The notes under the pieces are model-generated. The model searched no databases, had not been told where the DNA came from, and was given only the letters and a program-made list of their open reading frames with translations. The position numbers were made by a program, and so were the translations under genes. This document shows, one piece after another, positions 6,640-16,270 of a DNA stretch of 64,000 nt (positions within the stretch are counted from its first letter, which is position 1; the number at the start of each line of letters is the position of its first letter). Source of the stretch: Enhydrobacter aerosaccus (GTDB lineage Bacteria; Pseudomonadota; Alphaproteobacteria; Reyranellales; Reyranellaceae); contig NZ_FUWJ01000007.1 in assembly GCF_900167455.1 (NCBI RefSeq), forward strand, positions 186,001-250,000. Direction: 5' to 3'.

Positions 6640-9600
6640 CGCCACAGGCTTCCGTCGTCTGCCACCGTTTCCGCCCCGACCTCATCGCTCCGAAACTCGT
6701 CTGCGATGGGCGCAAAACGTCCGTAGCGCAGAGCCAAAGTTGGCAGCACCAGAAGGTTGAGCACCATCGACGTCAGGAGGCCACCGAGGATTACGATGGC
6801 CATCGGTCCTTCGATCTCCTGCCCGGGCGCATCACCGCCCAGCGCCAGAGGCAGCAGCCCGAGGCCAGTCACGAGCGATGTCATCAGAATCGGCGTCAGC
6901 CGATCCCCGGCGCCTTTGATGGCCGTCTCGAGGTTCCAGCTCATGCTCTCGACTTCGACCAGGTGTTCGTAGTGAGAGATGATCAGGATCGAATTGCGTA
7001 TCGTGATCCCGAACACCGTAACGAACCCGACCATTGAGCCGAGTGTGAGGAAGCCGCCAGTTCCGAATACCGCCAGCACACCTCCCACCAGTGCGAACGG
7101 AAGATTGACCAGGATGAGCAGGAGGTTGCGCCTGCTGCGTGTGACGATGGACAGTAAGAGCACGATAGCGACGCCTGCGATGACGGAATTCAGGATAAGA
7201 TCACGCTGCGCCTCTGCCTGTGCCTGGGCGCTGCCAGCGAACTGGATATAGATCCCGGCCGGCAGCTTGACGTGGGCGGCAAGCTGCTCTTTCGCCGCCT
7301 GAACGACATCGGAGGTCGCCCGACCGGCGACATTGAATGTTACGCTCGCCATCCGCTGCCCGCCCTGATGCGTGACCTGATAGCGCCCGCTCGCTTCGTA
7401 GATGTCGGCAATCTCCCGTAACGGCACGAGCGTGCCGTCGGGCGCCCGCAACGGCAGGTTTCCGATATCGGCGACGCTGCTGCGATTCGCGGCATTCAGG
7501 ATCAGAATTACATCGAAGACCTGATTGCCCTGATATGTCTGTCCGACAGTGTCCCCGGCGTAAGCCGATCTCACGACATCCAGCACATCGACTGGATCGA
7601 AACCCCAGCGAACCAGCGCGTCCTTTTGAACGGCGATGGTGACTTGCGGCGACCCAGGGGGCGACTGAAGGGAAATTTCGGTGACGCCCGGAACGGTGCC
7701 GAGCACACGTGCGACCTCCTGCGCTTTTTGGTCGAGAATATCGAGGTCGTTGCCGATGATATTGACGGCAACCGTGGCCGTGTAGCCCGACAACGTCTCC
7801 TCGATTCGTTCGCTCAACAAGGTCTTCACTGCAAAGTTCACGCCGACGAACCTCGCCAGGGCCTGGCGAATCTCCGCTTGCGCCTTCTCCTGGTCATCCC
7901 CCGAAAGGCCGGGTTTCAGATCCACCTCGATTTCGCTGTAGTGGGTGCCCCAGGTATCCTCCGCCAGTTCAGCCCGGCCGACACGCTGTGCTACGGACCG
8001 CACCGTAGGTATCTTTCGAAGGGCCTCGGCCACGCGTTGCCCCATGGCCATGGTCTGCTCGATGGAAGTGCCGGGCACCGCCGAGCTATGGACCACGAAG
8101 TGACCTTCCTTCAGGTCCGGTATAAAGCTAGCGCCAAAGAGAGGCAGGGTGGCGCAGCCAACGATGGTAAAGGTTGCTGCAAGAGCGATCACCAGGCGCG
8201 GTCGGCTCGAAATGCGCTCAAGCAGCGCCTCGTAGCGCGCGCGCGACCAGCGCACGATCGGGGGAGCTTTGGTTTCGGTCCGGCGCGCCAGCAGGACCAT
8301 ACTCAGCGCAGGGACAAGTGTCAGCGCCACGGCAAGCGATGCCAAGACCGCGAAGCAGTAGCTGATGCCCAGGGGAGCGAAGAGCGCGCCCGACAGCCCG
8401 GATAGCAACAGGATCGGCGCGAACACAAGAAGGACCGCGAAGGTCGCGTAGACGACCGGATTGCGGACTTCAAAAGCAGCTTCCAGAACGACGCGCGCGA
8501 CCGGCCTTGGATCTGCCCTTTGCCGGTTCTCGCGAAGCCGCCGCACGATATTCTCGAGGTCTATGACCGCGTCGTCGACCACGACGCCGACCGCTATCGC
8601 GAGACCGCCCAGAGTCATGGCGTTGAGGGTGAGGTTTAGCCTCTCGAGAACGATGATGCCCGCAATCAGCGATAGCGGTATCGCGGAGAGGGCGATGGCG
8701 GCCGTGCGCAGGTCGAACAGGAAGAGCGTCAGCACGATGACGACGAGCGCACCGCCGTAGTACAGCGACTCGCGGATGTTGCCCATCGCCGTGTCGATGA
8801 AGTCAGCGGGGCGGAAGAGCGTCGTATCCAGTTCGATCCCTTGTGCCTTGAGGCTCGGCGTCAGGTCCGCCAGAGCAGCTTCGAGCGCATGCGTCACCTC
8901 GAGCGTATTGGCGAGATACTGCTGTGAAATGAACAGTATGACGCCCGGCTTGCCGTTGATGGTGGCGCCGCCGATGGAAGGCTTGGACGCTTCGACGACG
9001 TTTGCGATGTCGCCGAGGGTCACCCGCGCTGCTCCCCGGCCGAGCAGGACGGTGCGGGCGAGCTGGTCGGGCGTGAGCGATTGGCCCTCGCTCTGGAAGA
9101 GGATGCGCTGATTGGCCGTGTCGATGAAGCCAGCGCCCCGCACCGCGGTCGCCTTTCGGGCCGCATTCAGGACATCGTTCATGCCAAGCTGATAGCGGAT
9201 GAGCTGATCGGGGCGGACCTGGATCTGGAGGGAGTGTGTGTCGCTTCCGAACAGGGCGACTCTGGCCACTCCCGGAACCGCCAGCAGTCGAGGACGTAGC
9301 GTCCATTGTGCGACCGTCTTGAGCTCCATCAGCGAGCGCGAGTCGGAGGTCAGGCCGGCGACCAGCGCGAGTCCGCTCGACGAGGTCAAGGGCGTCATCG
9401 CTGGCGCTTTGACCCCTTGCGGAAGGTCCCGTGCAGCGACACTCAGGCGCTCGGCCACAACCTGTCGGTCGCGATAGATGTCGGTTGCGGGGTCGAAAAA
9501 GACGGTTATGACGGAAAGCCCTTGGATCGAGTTTGAAAGCAACTTCTGGATTCCCGGGACGCCGTTGATTTGCGTCTCGATCGGCGTAGTGACCAGCGTC

Positions 9601-9818
9601 TCCACCTGCTCGGGCGTGAGGCCTGGTGCTTCTGTCTGGATGCCAACCTGGGGAGGCGCGAACTCAGGGAAGACATCGTATTTGGCGCGGTGCAGGCTAT
9701 AGGCACCATAGAGGAGCAGCAGGCAGGCGAGCGCTATGACCACGCCGCGAAAGCGGATGGAAAAGGCGATGATGGCGGCTTGCAAGCCGGACGGGTGCGA
9801 CGAACCGGACGGAATCAT
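6636..9818 (-). CDS. Heavy-metal-type RND efflux pump (CusA/CzcA-like)
   Basis: A 1060-residue inner-membrane pump of the full family length. The N-terminal helix is followed by the porter entrance segment YDVFPEFAPPQVGIQTEAPG, typical of the HME-RND branch. Around residues 405-420 GVAVGVVVDDAVIDLEN carries the proton-relay aspartates of helix 4. The second half repeats the first, with a large periplasmic region (residues about 560-860) and six more helices. It works with the adaptor and outer-membrane genes just upstream to expel metal cations (copper/silver or zinc/cobalt/cadmium) or related cations from the periplasm. The methionine triad of CusA is not evident, so the metal cannot be fixed. 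Confidence 0.9.
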   Translation of the reverse strand: MIPSGSSHPSGLQAAIIAFSIRFRGVVIALACLLLLYGAYSLHRAKYDVFPEFAPPQVGIQTEAPGLTPEQVETLVTTPIETQINGVPGIQKLLSNSIQGLSVITVFFDPATDIYRDRQVVAERLSVAARDLPQGVKAPAMTPLTSSSGLALVAGLTSDSRSLMELKTVAQWTLRPRLLAVPGVARVALFGSDTHSLQIQVRPDQLIRYQLGMNDVLNAARKATAVRGAGFIDTANQRILFQSEGQSLTPDQLARTVLLGRGAARVTLGDIANVVEASKPSIGGATINGKPGVILFISQQYLANTLEVTHALEAALADLTPSLKAQGIELDTTLFRPADFIDTAMGNIRESLYYGGALVVIVLTLFLFDLRTAAIALSAIPLSLIAGIIVLERLNLTLNAMTLGGLAIAVGVVVDDAVIDLENIVRRLRENRQRADPRPVARVVLEAAFEVRNPVVYATFAVLLVFAPILLLSGLSGALFAPLGISYCFAVLASLAVALTLVPALSMVLLARRTETKAPPIVRWSRARYEALLERISSRPRLVIALAATFTIVGCATLPLFGASFIPDLKEGHFVVHSSAVPGTSIEQTMAMGQRVAEALRKIPTVRSVAQRVGRAELAEDTWGTHYSEIEVDLKPGLSGDDQEKAQAEIRQALARFVGVNFAVKTLLSERIEETLSGYTATVAVNIIGNDLDILDQKAQEVARVLGTVPGVTEISLQSPPGSPQVTIAVQKDALVRWGFDPVDVLDVVRSAYAGDTVGQTYQGNQVFDVILILNAANRSSVADIGNLPLRAPDGTLVPLREIADIYEASGRYQVTHQGGQRMASVTFNVAGRATSDVVQAAKEQLAAHVKLPAGIYIQFAGSAQAQAEAQRDLILNSVIAGVAIVLLLSIVTRSRRNLLLILVNLPFALVGGVLAVFGTGGFLTLGSMVGFVTVFGITIRNSILIISHYEHLVEVESMSWNLETAIKGAGDRLTPILMTSLVTGLGLLPLALGGDAPGQEIEGPMAIVILGGLLTSMVLNLLVLPTLALRYGRFAPIADEFRSDEVGAETVADDGSLWR

Positions 9819-9830
9819 GTCTAGTCGCCT

Positions 9831-10946
9831 CTAGTCGCCCAGGTCTCGGATCTGCGCACTGAACTCCTGCGACAGCAGCACCTGCGCCCCGCTCACGACG
9901 AGGGCCTGATTGGCCGAGAGTCCTTTCTCAGAAGTAGCCCGTGCGGAACCGCCTGTGATTGCAGGCACGACGTAGCCGCCACCCGGCTGTGGTAGCGAGG
10001 TGGATATCTCGCGTCGAGTGAAGCTGTTAGGCGAACTCTGGACATAGACCCATGCTCGTCCCTGCAGCCAGACCACAGCGGCGGCCGGGACGGCGATACC
10101 CGGCGCAGGCCGCCCCGCCGGAAGCAATGCAACGACGTTCATCCCCGGCAGCGCTCCGCTCGAGCCATCGGCGGTATAGAAGAAACTCACGCCCTGGATC
10201 CTCGGATCGGTGCGGGTTGCCGCGGAGGCGAAGTCGATGCTGACCCGCTGGCCCGTGCTGGTCTCGATCGACGCCGATGGCGGCGGCTGCGGCAGTGCCA
10301 CGCCCAGCGGCAGCGTGACCTGCACTAGGACCTTGCGGTGCTGTATCAGATCCTGCGCGAGGTCCGTGCCATCGGTCAGGGACTGGCCAAGGACAGGCCC
10401 CCAAGCCTGATAAGCGCTGGCCGCCGCGTTCCGGGTCCGGATCTGCGCCGCCCCAACACTTGCCGCATCCGATTTATAGGCCGCTTCGGCTGCCTGAAGC
10501 TGTGCGATCGAGAAGTTCTGCCCATTCTTGTACAACAACTGCGCCCGCTCGAAGGCCGACTGCGACGCCGCAAGCCTGGCCTGGGCGATAGCGAGCTGGG
10601 CCTTGGCACTGGCGTTCGCATTGCTGAGTTCGGTGAACGGCTGCAAGTCCACCACGCTGCCATAGGCCTGGATATGCTTTTGATAAGCCGATGGGGTGGC
10701 CGGTTCTACCCGAATGTCGGCCTGCTGCTGCAAGTCAGGCCCCAGGGTGATGGTCGGTGGTCCAATCTTCGCCGACGATACCTCGACACTTGGTTTAACC
10801 GGCTGTTCGCTTCGAGCCTCTGTCGTCGCTTGACCGCGACCGCGGATGAAGCCCCAGGCGAGCAGAGCTGCGAGCCCCAGGGCGATGAGGACAGCAGCAA
10901 CGACCCATGGCAACCCGCTGCCTGTGCTCGAACGCGGTTGGGTCAT
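9831..10946 (-). CDS. Periplasmic adaptor (membrane-fusion) subunit of the RND pump
   Basis: A 371-residue protein starting MTQPRSSTGSGLPW with one N-terminal membrane anchor (about residues 12-32). It has a long helical hairpin (NASAKAQLAIAQARLAASQ, FSIAQLQAAEAAYKSD) flanked by lipoyl-like beta segments and a C-terminal barrel (GMNVVALLPAG). This is the CusB/CzcB-type layout, without an N-terminal metal-chelating extension. The start overlaps the stop of the outer-membrane gene as ATGA; the pump gene begins 12 bases after its end. It links the inner pump to the outer-membrane channel. Confidence 0.87.
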   Translation of the reverse strand: MTQPRSSTGSGLPWVVAAVLIALGLAALLAWGFIRGRGQATTEARSEQPVKPSVEVSSAKIGPPTITLGPDLQQQADIRVEPATPSAYQKHIQAYGSVVDLQPFTELSNANASAKAQLAIAQARLAASQSAFERAQLLYKNGQNFSIAQLQAAEAAYKSDAASVGAAQIRTRNAAASAYQAWGPVLGQSLTDGTDLAQDLIQHRKVLVQVTLPLGVALPQPPPSASIETSTGQRVSIDFASAATRTDPRIQGVSFFYTADGSSGALPGMNVVALLPAGRPAPGIAVPAAAVVWLQGRAWVYVQSSPNSFTRREISTSLPQPGGGYVVPAITGGSARATSEKGLSANQALVVSGAQVLLSQEFSAQIRDLGD

Positions 10947-12397
10947 GGCGATCCCTTCGTGTGCTCGAGCTCGGCGGTCTGACCGGCCACCGATGGCCAA
11001 TGGCCGGGGTCGAACAGCGGCTGCTGCAGGGCATCCTCCAGGTCGCCGATAGCCTGCCGTTGTCGCGCCACGGCATCGAGCCGCGCCAGCTCCGTAGCGG
11101 CGACGTCGAGCCGCGTCGTCACCAGTGCCACGCGATCGACTTGGCCGGCCTGGAACTGGCGCTCGATCATGGCCCCTCGGCGCTGATCGTCGGCAAGAAG
11201 CGCATCCCCTGTCGCGACACTGCGGGTTGCCGCCCGATAGGCCGCCGCCGCCTGGTCGATCTGGCCAATGATGTGCGCCTGGAGCGCATCCAAGCTCGCC
11301 GCCGCTTGCTGCCGGCGGCCAAGAGCTTGAGCGATCGGCCCCTGGTTCTGGTGGAAAATCGGCAGGGAATCTACGCCAAGGCCGAGCATGTATTTGTTGA
11401 TGCCGAAATCGTAGTTGTAGCCTGGACTTACAATGACGTTCGGGAACTGGTTCGCGGTCTGGAGCTGAAGTGCTGATTGGGCGGCCTCGTATTGCTGGAG
11501 GCTGGCCTGGACGTCGGTTCGCTTCGTGAGCGCTTCCTGACGCAATTGACCCGTGTCGACGCTCGCCGGCAACGGCGGCGGATGGTTGAACGCGGCGAGC
11601 GAAAGGCCTGTGCCACCGAGCGCGCGCACTGGGATGCCGAGCGCGGTCGCAAGCTGCGCGCGGGCGACCGCTTCGGATTGCTCGAGACCGCGAATCGCAA
11701 GAGTGATCTGCGTCTTGCCCACGCGCGCGAGCATGACGTCTACTGAAGACGCTTCGCCAACGGCAAAGCGCTCTTCGAGCAATCCCAACAGCTCATCCTG
11801 CATGGCCAGTTGTCGGCGGCTCAAGACTAGGCGCTGCTGGGCGGCCCAAAGGTCGAGAAGGGCGGTCCGCACCCGGCCCCGCACCTGCCAACCGGCCGTG
11901 GCGAGATCCCAGCGCGCCGCATCGGCAAGATGCTGCGCTTGGGCAGTGCGTTTCTCGCGCTTGCCAAAGGTCTCGATAAGGAAATCGATAACCGGCCCGA
12001 TGGTGATCGCTGCGACGCCGGCCGGTGGGGCGGCGGTGGCCACGGCCGCCGTACCGAAGACATTCGCGAGACTGAAGGGCGGATTCGGGTGCTGCCGGGC
12101 GGTGACGATGCCCGCTTGGGCGACGGCCAGCTTGGCATGAGCGATCTCGATGTCGGGATGGTAGTAGATGGCGGCCAGGGTGAGCGTCGAAAGGTTCCAG
12201 GATGGCGCGGGGTCCGCCTTGGACTCGCCACCGAGCTCGACAGCAATGAAATGGCGCAGGCGAGGGTTGTCTAGGCTGCGGTTCTCCAGCGATCTCGCAT
12301 TCTCGGCCGGCGAGATCGGCGCCGGCTTATAGCTCGCGCAGCCCGGAAGAGACGCGCTTAGACAAGCGGCAATGGCAATGACGAGCGCACGGCGCAT
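10943..12397 (-). CDS. TolC-family outer-membrane lipoprotein of the RND pump
   Basis: A 484-residue protein with a signal peptide and lipobox (SLPGCAS, lipidation at C20), so probably anchored in the outer membrane as in CusC/OprM. The mature part has two repeats of outer-membrane efflux protein helices (AQAGIVTARQHPNPPFSL; YEAAQSALQLQTANQFPNVI). First gene of the pump operon; a palindrome lies in the gap upstream. All three pump genes are coupled or nearly so, in the order channel-adaptor-pump. Confidence 0.9.
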   Translation of the reverse strand: MRRALVIAIAACLSASLPGCASYKPAPISPAENARSLENRSLDNPRLRHFIAVELGGESKADPAPSWNLSTLTLAAIYYHPDIEIAHAKLAVAQAGIVTARQHPNPPFSLANVFGTAAVATAAPPAGVAAITIGPVIDFLIETFGKREKRTAQAQHLADAARWDLATAGWQVRGRVRTALLDLWAAQQRLVLSRRQLAMQDELLGLLEERFAVGEASSVDVMLARVGKTQITLAIRGLEQSEAVARAQLATALGIPVRALGGTGLSLAAFNHPPPLPASVDTGQLRQEALTKRTDVQASLQQYEAAQSALQLQTANQFPNVIVSPGYNYDFGINKYMLGLGVDSLPIFHQNQGPIAQALGRRQQAAASLDALQAHIIGQIDQAAAAYRAATRSVATGDALLADDQRRGAMIERQFQAGQVDRVALVTTRLDVAATELARLDAVARQRQAIGDLEDALQQPLFDPGHWPSVAGQTAELEHTKGSP

Positions 12398-12473
12398 ACG
12401 CGTCTGGACAGGTTCCGGTTGGACTTGGCGGGAACAACATAGGCGGCCAAGCTGAAGCGTCGCTGACGCCCCG

Positions 12474-12489
12474 ATGACGAAATCGTAAT
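12474..12489. promoter_or_regulatory. Candidate response-regulator palindrome upstream of the pump operon
   Basis: ATGACGA-AA-TCGTAAT (12474-12489) is an inverted repeat with six of seven arm positions matching, about 80 bases upstream of the channel gene and inside the 118-base gap after the sensor gene. CusR/CopR-type regulators bind short palindromes of this form. Binding by the adjacent regulator is inferred from position. Confidence 0.45.
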
Positions 12490-12515
12490 GTGGGGCGGGC
12501 CTGCTCTTCTGAGTG

Positions 12516-13967
12516 TTACGCGGAAACGGGCAAGATCAATCTGACCTCCGTCCCGCGGCCGACCTTGCTGTCGATCTCGACATGGCCGCCGTGGCGCTGG
12601 GCGATGCTCTTCACCACGGCGAGGCCCAGCCCCACATTCTGCGCCGAGTTCCCTCGTGCAGGATCAGCCCTGTAGAAGCGCTCGAAGACGCGCGGCAAAT
12701 GCTCCGGTGCGATGCCGCAGCCCGTGTCGCTGACGCTGACGGTGATTCCGCTTTGACAGGTCTTCGCGGCGAGCCGCACGTGGCCGCCCGCGGGCGTGTA
12801 GGTCATCGCATTGGCGACGAGATTGCCGACTGCTTGCTGGAACAGGGTGCGGTCGAGATCGGCGTGAACGCTGCCCGGCGCCGCGACTTCGAGATCGATG
12901 CCGGCCTCCGCGGCCGCAGCCTCATAGTAGGTCTCGATTTTGCGCAATTCCTCGCCGACATTGATCTTCTGCCGTTGCAGCCCGTCGCCTGCCGTATCGG
13001 ATCGGGCGAGAAAGAGCAGCGTTCGAACCAGGTGCGAGAGACGGCCGCATTCTTCCTGGCATGATTCGAGGACAGCACGGTACTCCTCCGCAGAGCGTGA
13101 CTTGCTTAGTCCCACCTCGATTTCGCCGCGGAGGTTGTTGATCGGCGTGCGCAGTTCGTGCGCGACATCGTCGGAAAATTGCGAGATATGCCGAAAGGAC
13201 TGATCGAGGCGATCGAGCATGTCGTTGAACGCCGATGCCAGTTCCGAGAGTTCGGCAGGCAGGCCGCGCGTCTCTATTCGTTCGTGCAGGGTCGTCGCTC
13301 GGATACGCGCCGCCGCGCGTCCGATATTCTCGATCGGCCGCATGCCGGTTCGCGCAATGAGGTGACCGACGAAGGCGCACACGACAAGTGCCAGGCCAAG
13401 CACGAACCAGACGTGAGCCCGATAGCGAACGAGGAATTGCTCGTCGTGCCCGCGCTCCATCGCGATTTGCAAGTAACGGGGCGGTCCGGGCGATTTCTCG
13501 CCGTCCACGCGCGCCAGCAGACTGAGCAGCGGCTCGCCGGATCGCGAGAAACTCCGATGAGGGTTGCTTTGGATCGAGCCGAGCGTGGCAAGCTCTTCCT
13601 TCGTCGGCGGCGCCAGCTCCTCCTTCATGCCGGGGCTCTCCGTCAGCGGGTTGGCGTCGCTATCGAGGAGACGCAGGTAAATTGCGCTCCGAGGTGCAGA
13701 CCGTGACTGAAGACGGAAGGCCAGTGCCGACTGCGACTCCGGTGACGAGCGAATCAGGAGTCGCGCATAGTCCAGATTGTCAGCAAGGTCGCTGACATCC
13801 TCGTTGTACATGGCCTTTACCAGCGACCAATAAAGAGCCGCAGTCGCCACAAGAACGACGGCGAACGTCGAAACTGCGTACCACAGGGTCAAGCGCAGCG
13901 CGATCGACATGGAACGGCGGCGGCCCGCCACGTCGGCAGCCTTGTCAGGTGCGTTGATCGAGGACAT
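12516..13967 (-). CDS. Heavy-metal sensor histidine kinase (CusS-like)
   Basis: A 483-residue membrane sensor; the ATG at 13967 overlaps the regulator's end by 23 bases, and an ATG at 13910 (MSIALRLTLWY) is an alternative. Two membrane segments (about residues 22-42 and 180-200) frame a periplasmic domain of some 135 residues, then HAMP, the dimerisation box FSDDVAHELRTPINN with the phosphorylated histidine near residue 270, and the ATPase core (NLVANAMTYTP, DTGCGIAPEHL, GLGLAVVKSI). It should sense periplasmic metal and phosphorylate the regulator encoded just upstream. Confidence 0.88.
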   Translation of the reverse strand: MSSINAPDKAADVAGRRRSMSIALRLTLWYAVSTFAVVLVATAALYWSLVKAMYNEDVSDLADNLDYARLLIRSSPESQSALAFRLQSRSAPRSAIYLRLLDSDANPLTESPGMKEELAPPTKEELATLGSIQSNPHRSFSRSGEPLLSLLARVDGEKSPGPPRYLQIAMERGHDEQFLVRYRAHVWFVLGLALVVCAFVGHLIARTGMRPIENIGRAAARIRATTLHERIETRGLPAELSELASAFNDMLDRLDQSFRHISQFSDDVAHELRTPINNLRGEIEVGLSKSRSAEEYRAVLESCQEECGRLSHLVRTLLFLARSDTAGDGLQRQKINVGEELRKIETYYEAAAAEAGIDLEVAAPGSVHADLDRTLFQQAVGNLVANAMTYTPAGGHVRLAAKTCQSGITVSVSDTGCGIAPEHLPRVFERFYRADPARGNSAQNVGLGLAVVKSIAQRHGGHVEIDSKVGRGTEVRLILPVSA

Positions 13968-14619
13968 AGCCCATGCCGCGGATCGTATGGATGAGTTTTT
14001 TCTCAAACGGGTCGTCGATCTTGCCACGCAGCCGGCGCATATGGACTTCGACGACGTTCGAATCGCTGTCGAAATTGACGTCCCAGATCTGCTCGGCAAT
14101 TAGAGTACGCGACAGCACCTCGCCGGTGCGGCGCAACAGCAGCGACAGCAGTTGAAATTCCTTGGGCGTAAGATCGAGCACGTGTCCCGCTCGCACCGCA
14201 CGATGTCGGTGCAGGTCCAGCTCGAGATCGGCGATCTTGAGCAATGACGATTGCCGCGCCGGTCCGCGGCGCAGGATCGTCCTCACCCGTGCGAGGAGCT
14301 CAGCAAAGGCAAAGGGTTTGACGAGATAGTCGTCGGCGCCGAGTTCGAGACCCTTCACGCGGTCAAGCACCGAGTCGCGAGCTGTCAGAAAGAGCACGGG
14401 CGTGGTAATGCCCTGGTGACGCAGATCGCCCATCACCGACCATCCGTCGCGCACCGGAAGCATTACGTCGAGAACGATCACATCGTACCCGCCCGTTCGT
14501 ACGAGATGAACCCCGTCCTCGCCGTTGACCGCCAGATCGACCACGAAACCGTTCTCCGTCAGTCCCTTCTTCAAGTAGCCGGCCGTCTTGGTGTCATCCT
14601 CTACGATCAAAATCTTCAT
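13945..14619 (-). CDS. OmpR/CusR-type response regulator
   Basis: A 224-residue regulator. The receiver domain has ED at 8-9, the phospho-acceptor D51 in VIVLDVMLP, and the conserved lysine in LVKPFAF. The C-terminal winged helix (about residues 125-220) has the OmpR signature LDLTPKEFQLLSLLLRR and VVEVHMRRLRGKID. It pairs with the overlapping sensor and probably activates the metal pump operon downstream. It is the first gene of the sensor pair; the 286-base gap upstream holds its promoter. Confidence 0.9.
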   Translation of the reverse strand: MKILIVEDDTKTAGYLKKGLTENGFVVDLAVNGEDGVHLVRTGGYDVIVLDVMLPVRDGWSVMGDLRHQGITTPVLFLTARDSVLDRVKGLELGADDYLVKPFAFAELLARVRTILRRGPARQSSLLKIADLELDLHRHRAVRAGHVLDLTPKEFQLLSLLLRRTGEVLSRTLIAEQIWDVNFDSDSNVVEVHMRRLRGKIDDPFEKKLIHTIRGMGYVLDQRT

Positions 14620-14905
14620 GGCTCAATGATAGCATTCCCGCACGAGAATTCGAGCGGAGTGCCAGTTGTTGCGCCCGGGGTCACTCTCGAGGGTTAGCAG
14701 CATCAGACACATCTCCGCGGACGTCGGACGAAGAATGGTTGGGCAGGTGCGTCCATCGGAGCTTGAGGAGACTGCCTATGATACCGCGGGTTTCGGGCTC
14801 CGTCCGCCTGTTTGCGAAGGCTCCGCCTGCTCCAAGTGTGATGCCGGCCGCCTCGTTAAGTGCCGGACCGATCCGCCGTCGGCATACAAAAAAGTGCACA
14901 CTACT

Positions 14906-16270
14906 TTATGAAAAGCGCAATTCCACTTTGAGGCCCGGGGCGTTGTCCGCGAGCGAGATTGCAATCCCGTGCATCTCGGCGACGGCGGCGACCAGAGAAA
15001 GGCCAAGTCCGCTACCACCGGTCGATCGGCTTCGTTCCAGCCGAAAGAAGCGTCGGAAAACCTTTTGCCGATCCTCTTCGGGAATGCCTGGGCCGTTGTC
15101 GGCAATAGTCCCCAATGGGCCGGATGGGCCTCTTTGCAGGGCGATGCTGATCTTCGTCCCCTCCGGCGTATGCCGGATGGCATTTTCGACAAGGTTGGCC
15201 ATCATTTGCATGAGCAGATCCCGATCTCCCCGTGTTTCGATGCCGGGCTCGATTGCGGCACTCAGCGACCGCCCCTGCTCCTCGGCGACCGGCCCGTAGG
15301 TGTCGGCTATGGACTGGAACACGCTGGAGAGATCGACTGTCGTAAAGGCGCCCCTTCTCGCGCCCCCTTCGATTTCGGCGATGCGCAGCAGCGCCGAAAA
15401 GATCTTGAGGATCTCGTCGGCGTCGATAATGGCGTCTGCAACGGCGGTTTCGTAGTCCTCCATGCTGCGCGCTTCGAGGCGTGCCGCTTCGAGCTGCTGG
15501 CGGAGGCGGCTGAGCGGCGTTCGCAGGTCATGCGCAACGTCGCTCGATACCTGGCGCAGGCTCTCCATCAACATCTGGAGGCGATCCAGCATCTCGTTGA
15601 GATTGCGTGCCAGCTCGTCGAGCTCGTCCGATGTGCCACGAGTTGGCACGCGATCCGTCAAGCGCCCGCCGATGATGGCTCGAGTCGTTCGATTTATCGC
15701 GTCGACACGACGCAGAAAGCCGAGGCTGAGAACGGTCCCGCCGGCGGCACCGAGCAAGATCGTTGCCGCGAGGGCCCAGGCAAGCGCTTCCAGCATCGCC
15801 TCCTGGACCTCGACCATGCCATGAGTGTCTTCGGCCACGAGGACAAAAGCGCCATCCGGAAGCGACGCTCCCAGGGCCAGCAACCGATGCTCTCCGCTAT
15901 CCCCTTCGAATTCGCCCTCCTGTTGCTGCGGCGGTAACTCTTTCCAGCCTGCATCGCGTGACACAGGCGGCAGATTCCCGGCTGCCTTTCGACCCGTCGA
16001 ATCGAGCAGCAAATAGTACGTGGCCGGATGCAGGCCCGAGGAAAGTCGCTTTTCGATGGTGCGGGCGGTGTGCGCAACGCCGCCCGTTCGGTAGTCATCG
16101 ACAAGCGTTCCAACCTCACCTTGCACGTTTGCCGCCAACTGACGGCGCAACGCATCGCCTGCCGTCCAGTAAATGATACCGAACAAGACGATGACCGAGA
16201 CGGCGAACAAGGCCGCATAGAATGCGGCCAGCCTAAACCCGATCGTCCGAAGAATCCTAAGCGGGGGCAC
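14906..16270 (-). CDS. Sensor histidine kinase of the PepSY/COG4705 operon
   Basis: A 454-residue kinase. No ATG suits the start; the GTG at 16270 gives VPPLRILRTIGFRLAAFY and overlaps the regulator gene by 14 bases. Two membrane segments flank a periplasmic domain, followed by HAMP, SSDVAHDLRTPLSRL with the histidine near residue 250, and the ATPase motifs NLVENAIRHTPEG, DNGPGIPEED and GGSGLGLSLV. It is the last gene of a long minus-strand operon. The ligand is unknown; the PepSY protein first in the operon may modulate it (inference). Confidence 0.87.
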   Translation of the reverse strand: MPPLRILRTIGFRLAAFYAALFAVSVIVLFGIIYWTAGDALRRQLAANVQGEVGTLVDDYRTGGVAHTARTIEKRLSSGLHPATYYLLLDSTGRKAAGNLPPVSRDAGWKELPPQQQEGEFEGDSGEHRLLALGASLPDGAFVLVAEDTHGMVEVQEAMLEALAWALAATILLGAAGGTVLSLGFLRRVDAINRTTRAIIGGRLTDRVPTRGTSDELDELARNLNEMLDRLQMLMESLRQVSSDVAHDLRTPLSRLRQQLEAARLEARSMEDYETAVADAIIDADEILKIFSALLRIAEIEGGARRGAFTTVDLSSVFQSIADTYGPVAEEQGRSLSAAIEPGIETRGDRDLLMQMMANLVENAIRHTPEGTKISIALQRGPSGPLGTIADNGPGIPEEDRQKVFRRFFRLERSRSTGGSGLGLSLVAAVAEMHGIAISLADNAPGLKVELRFS

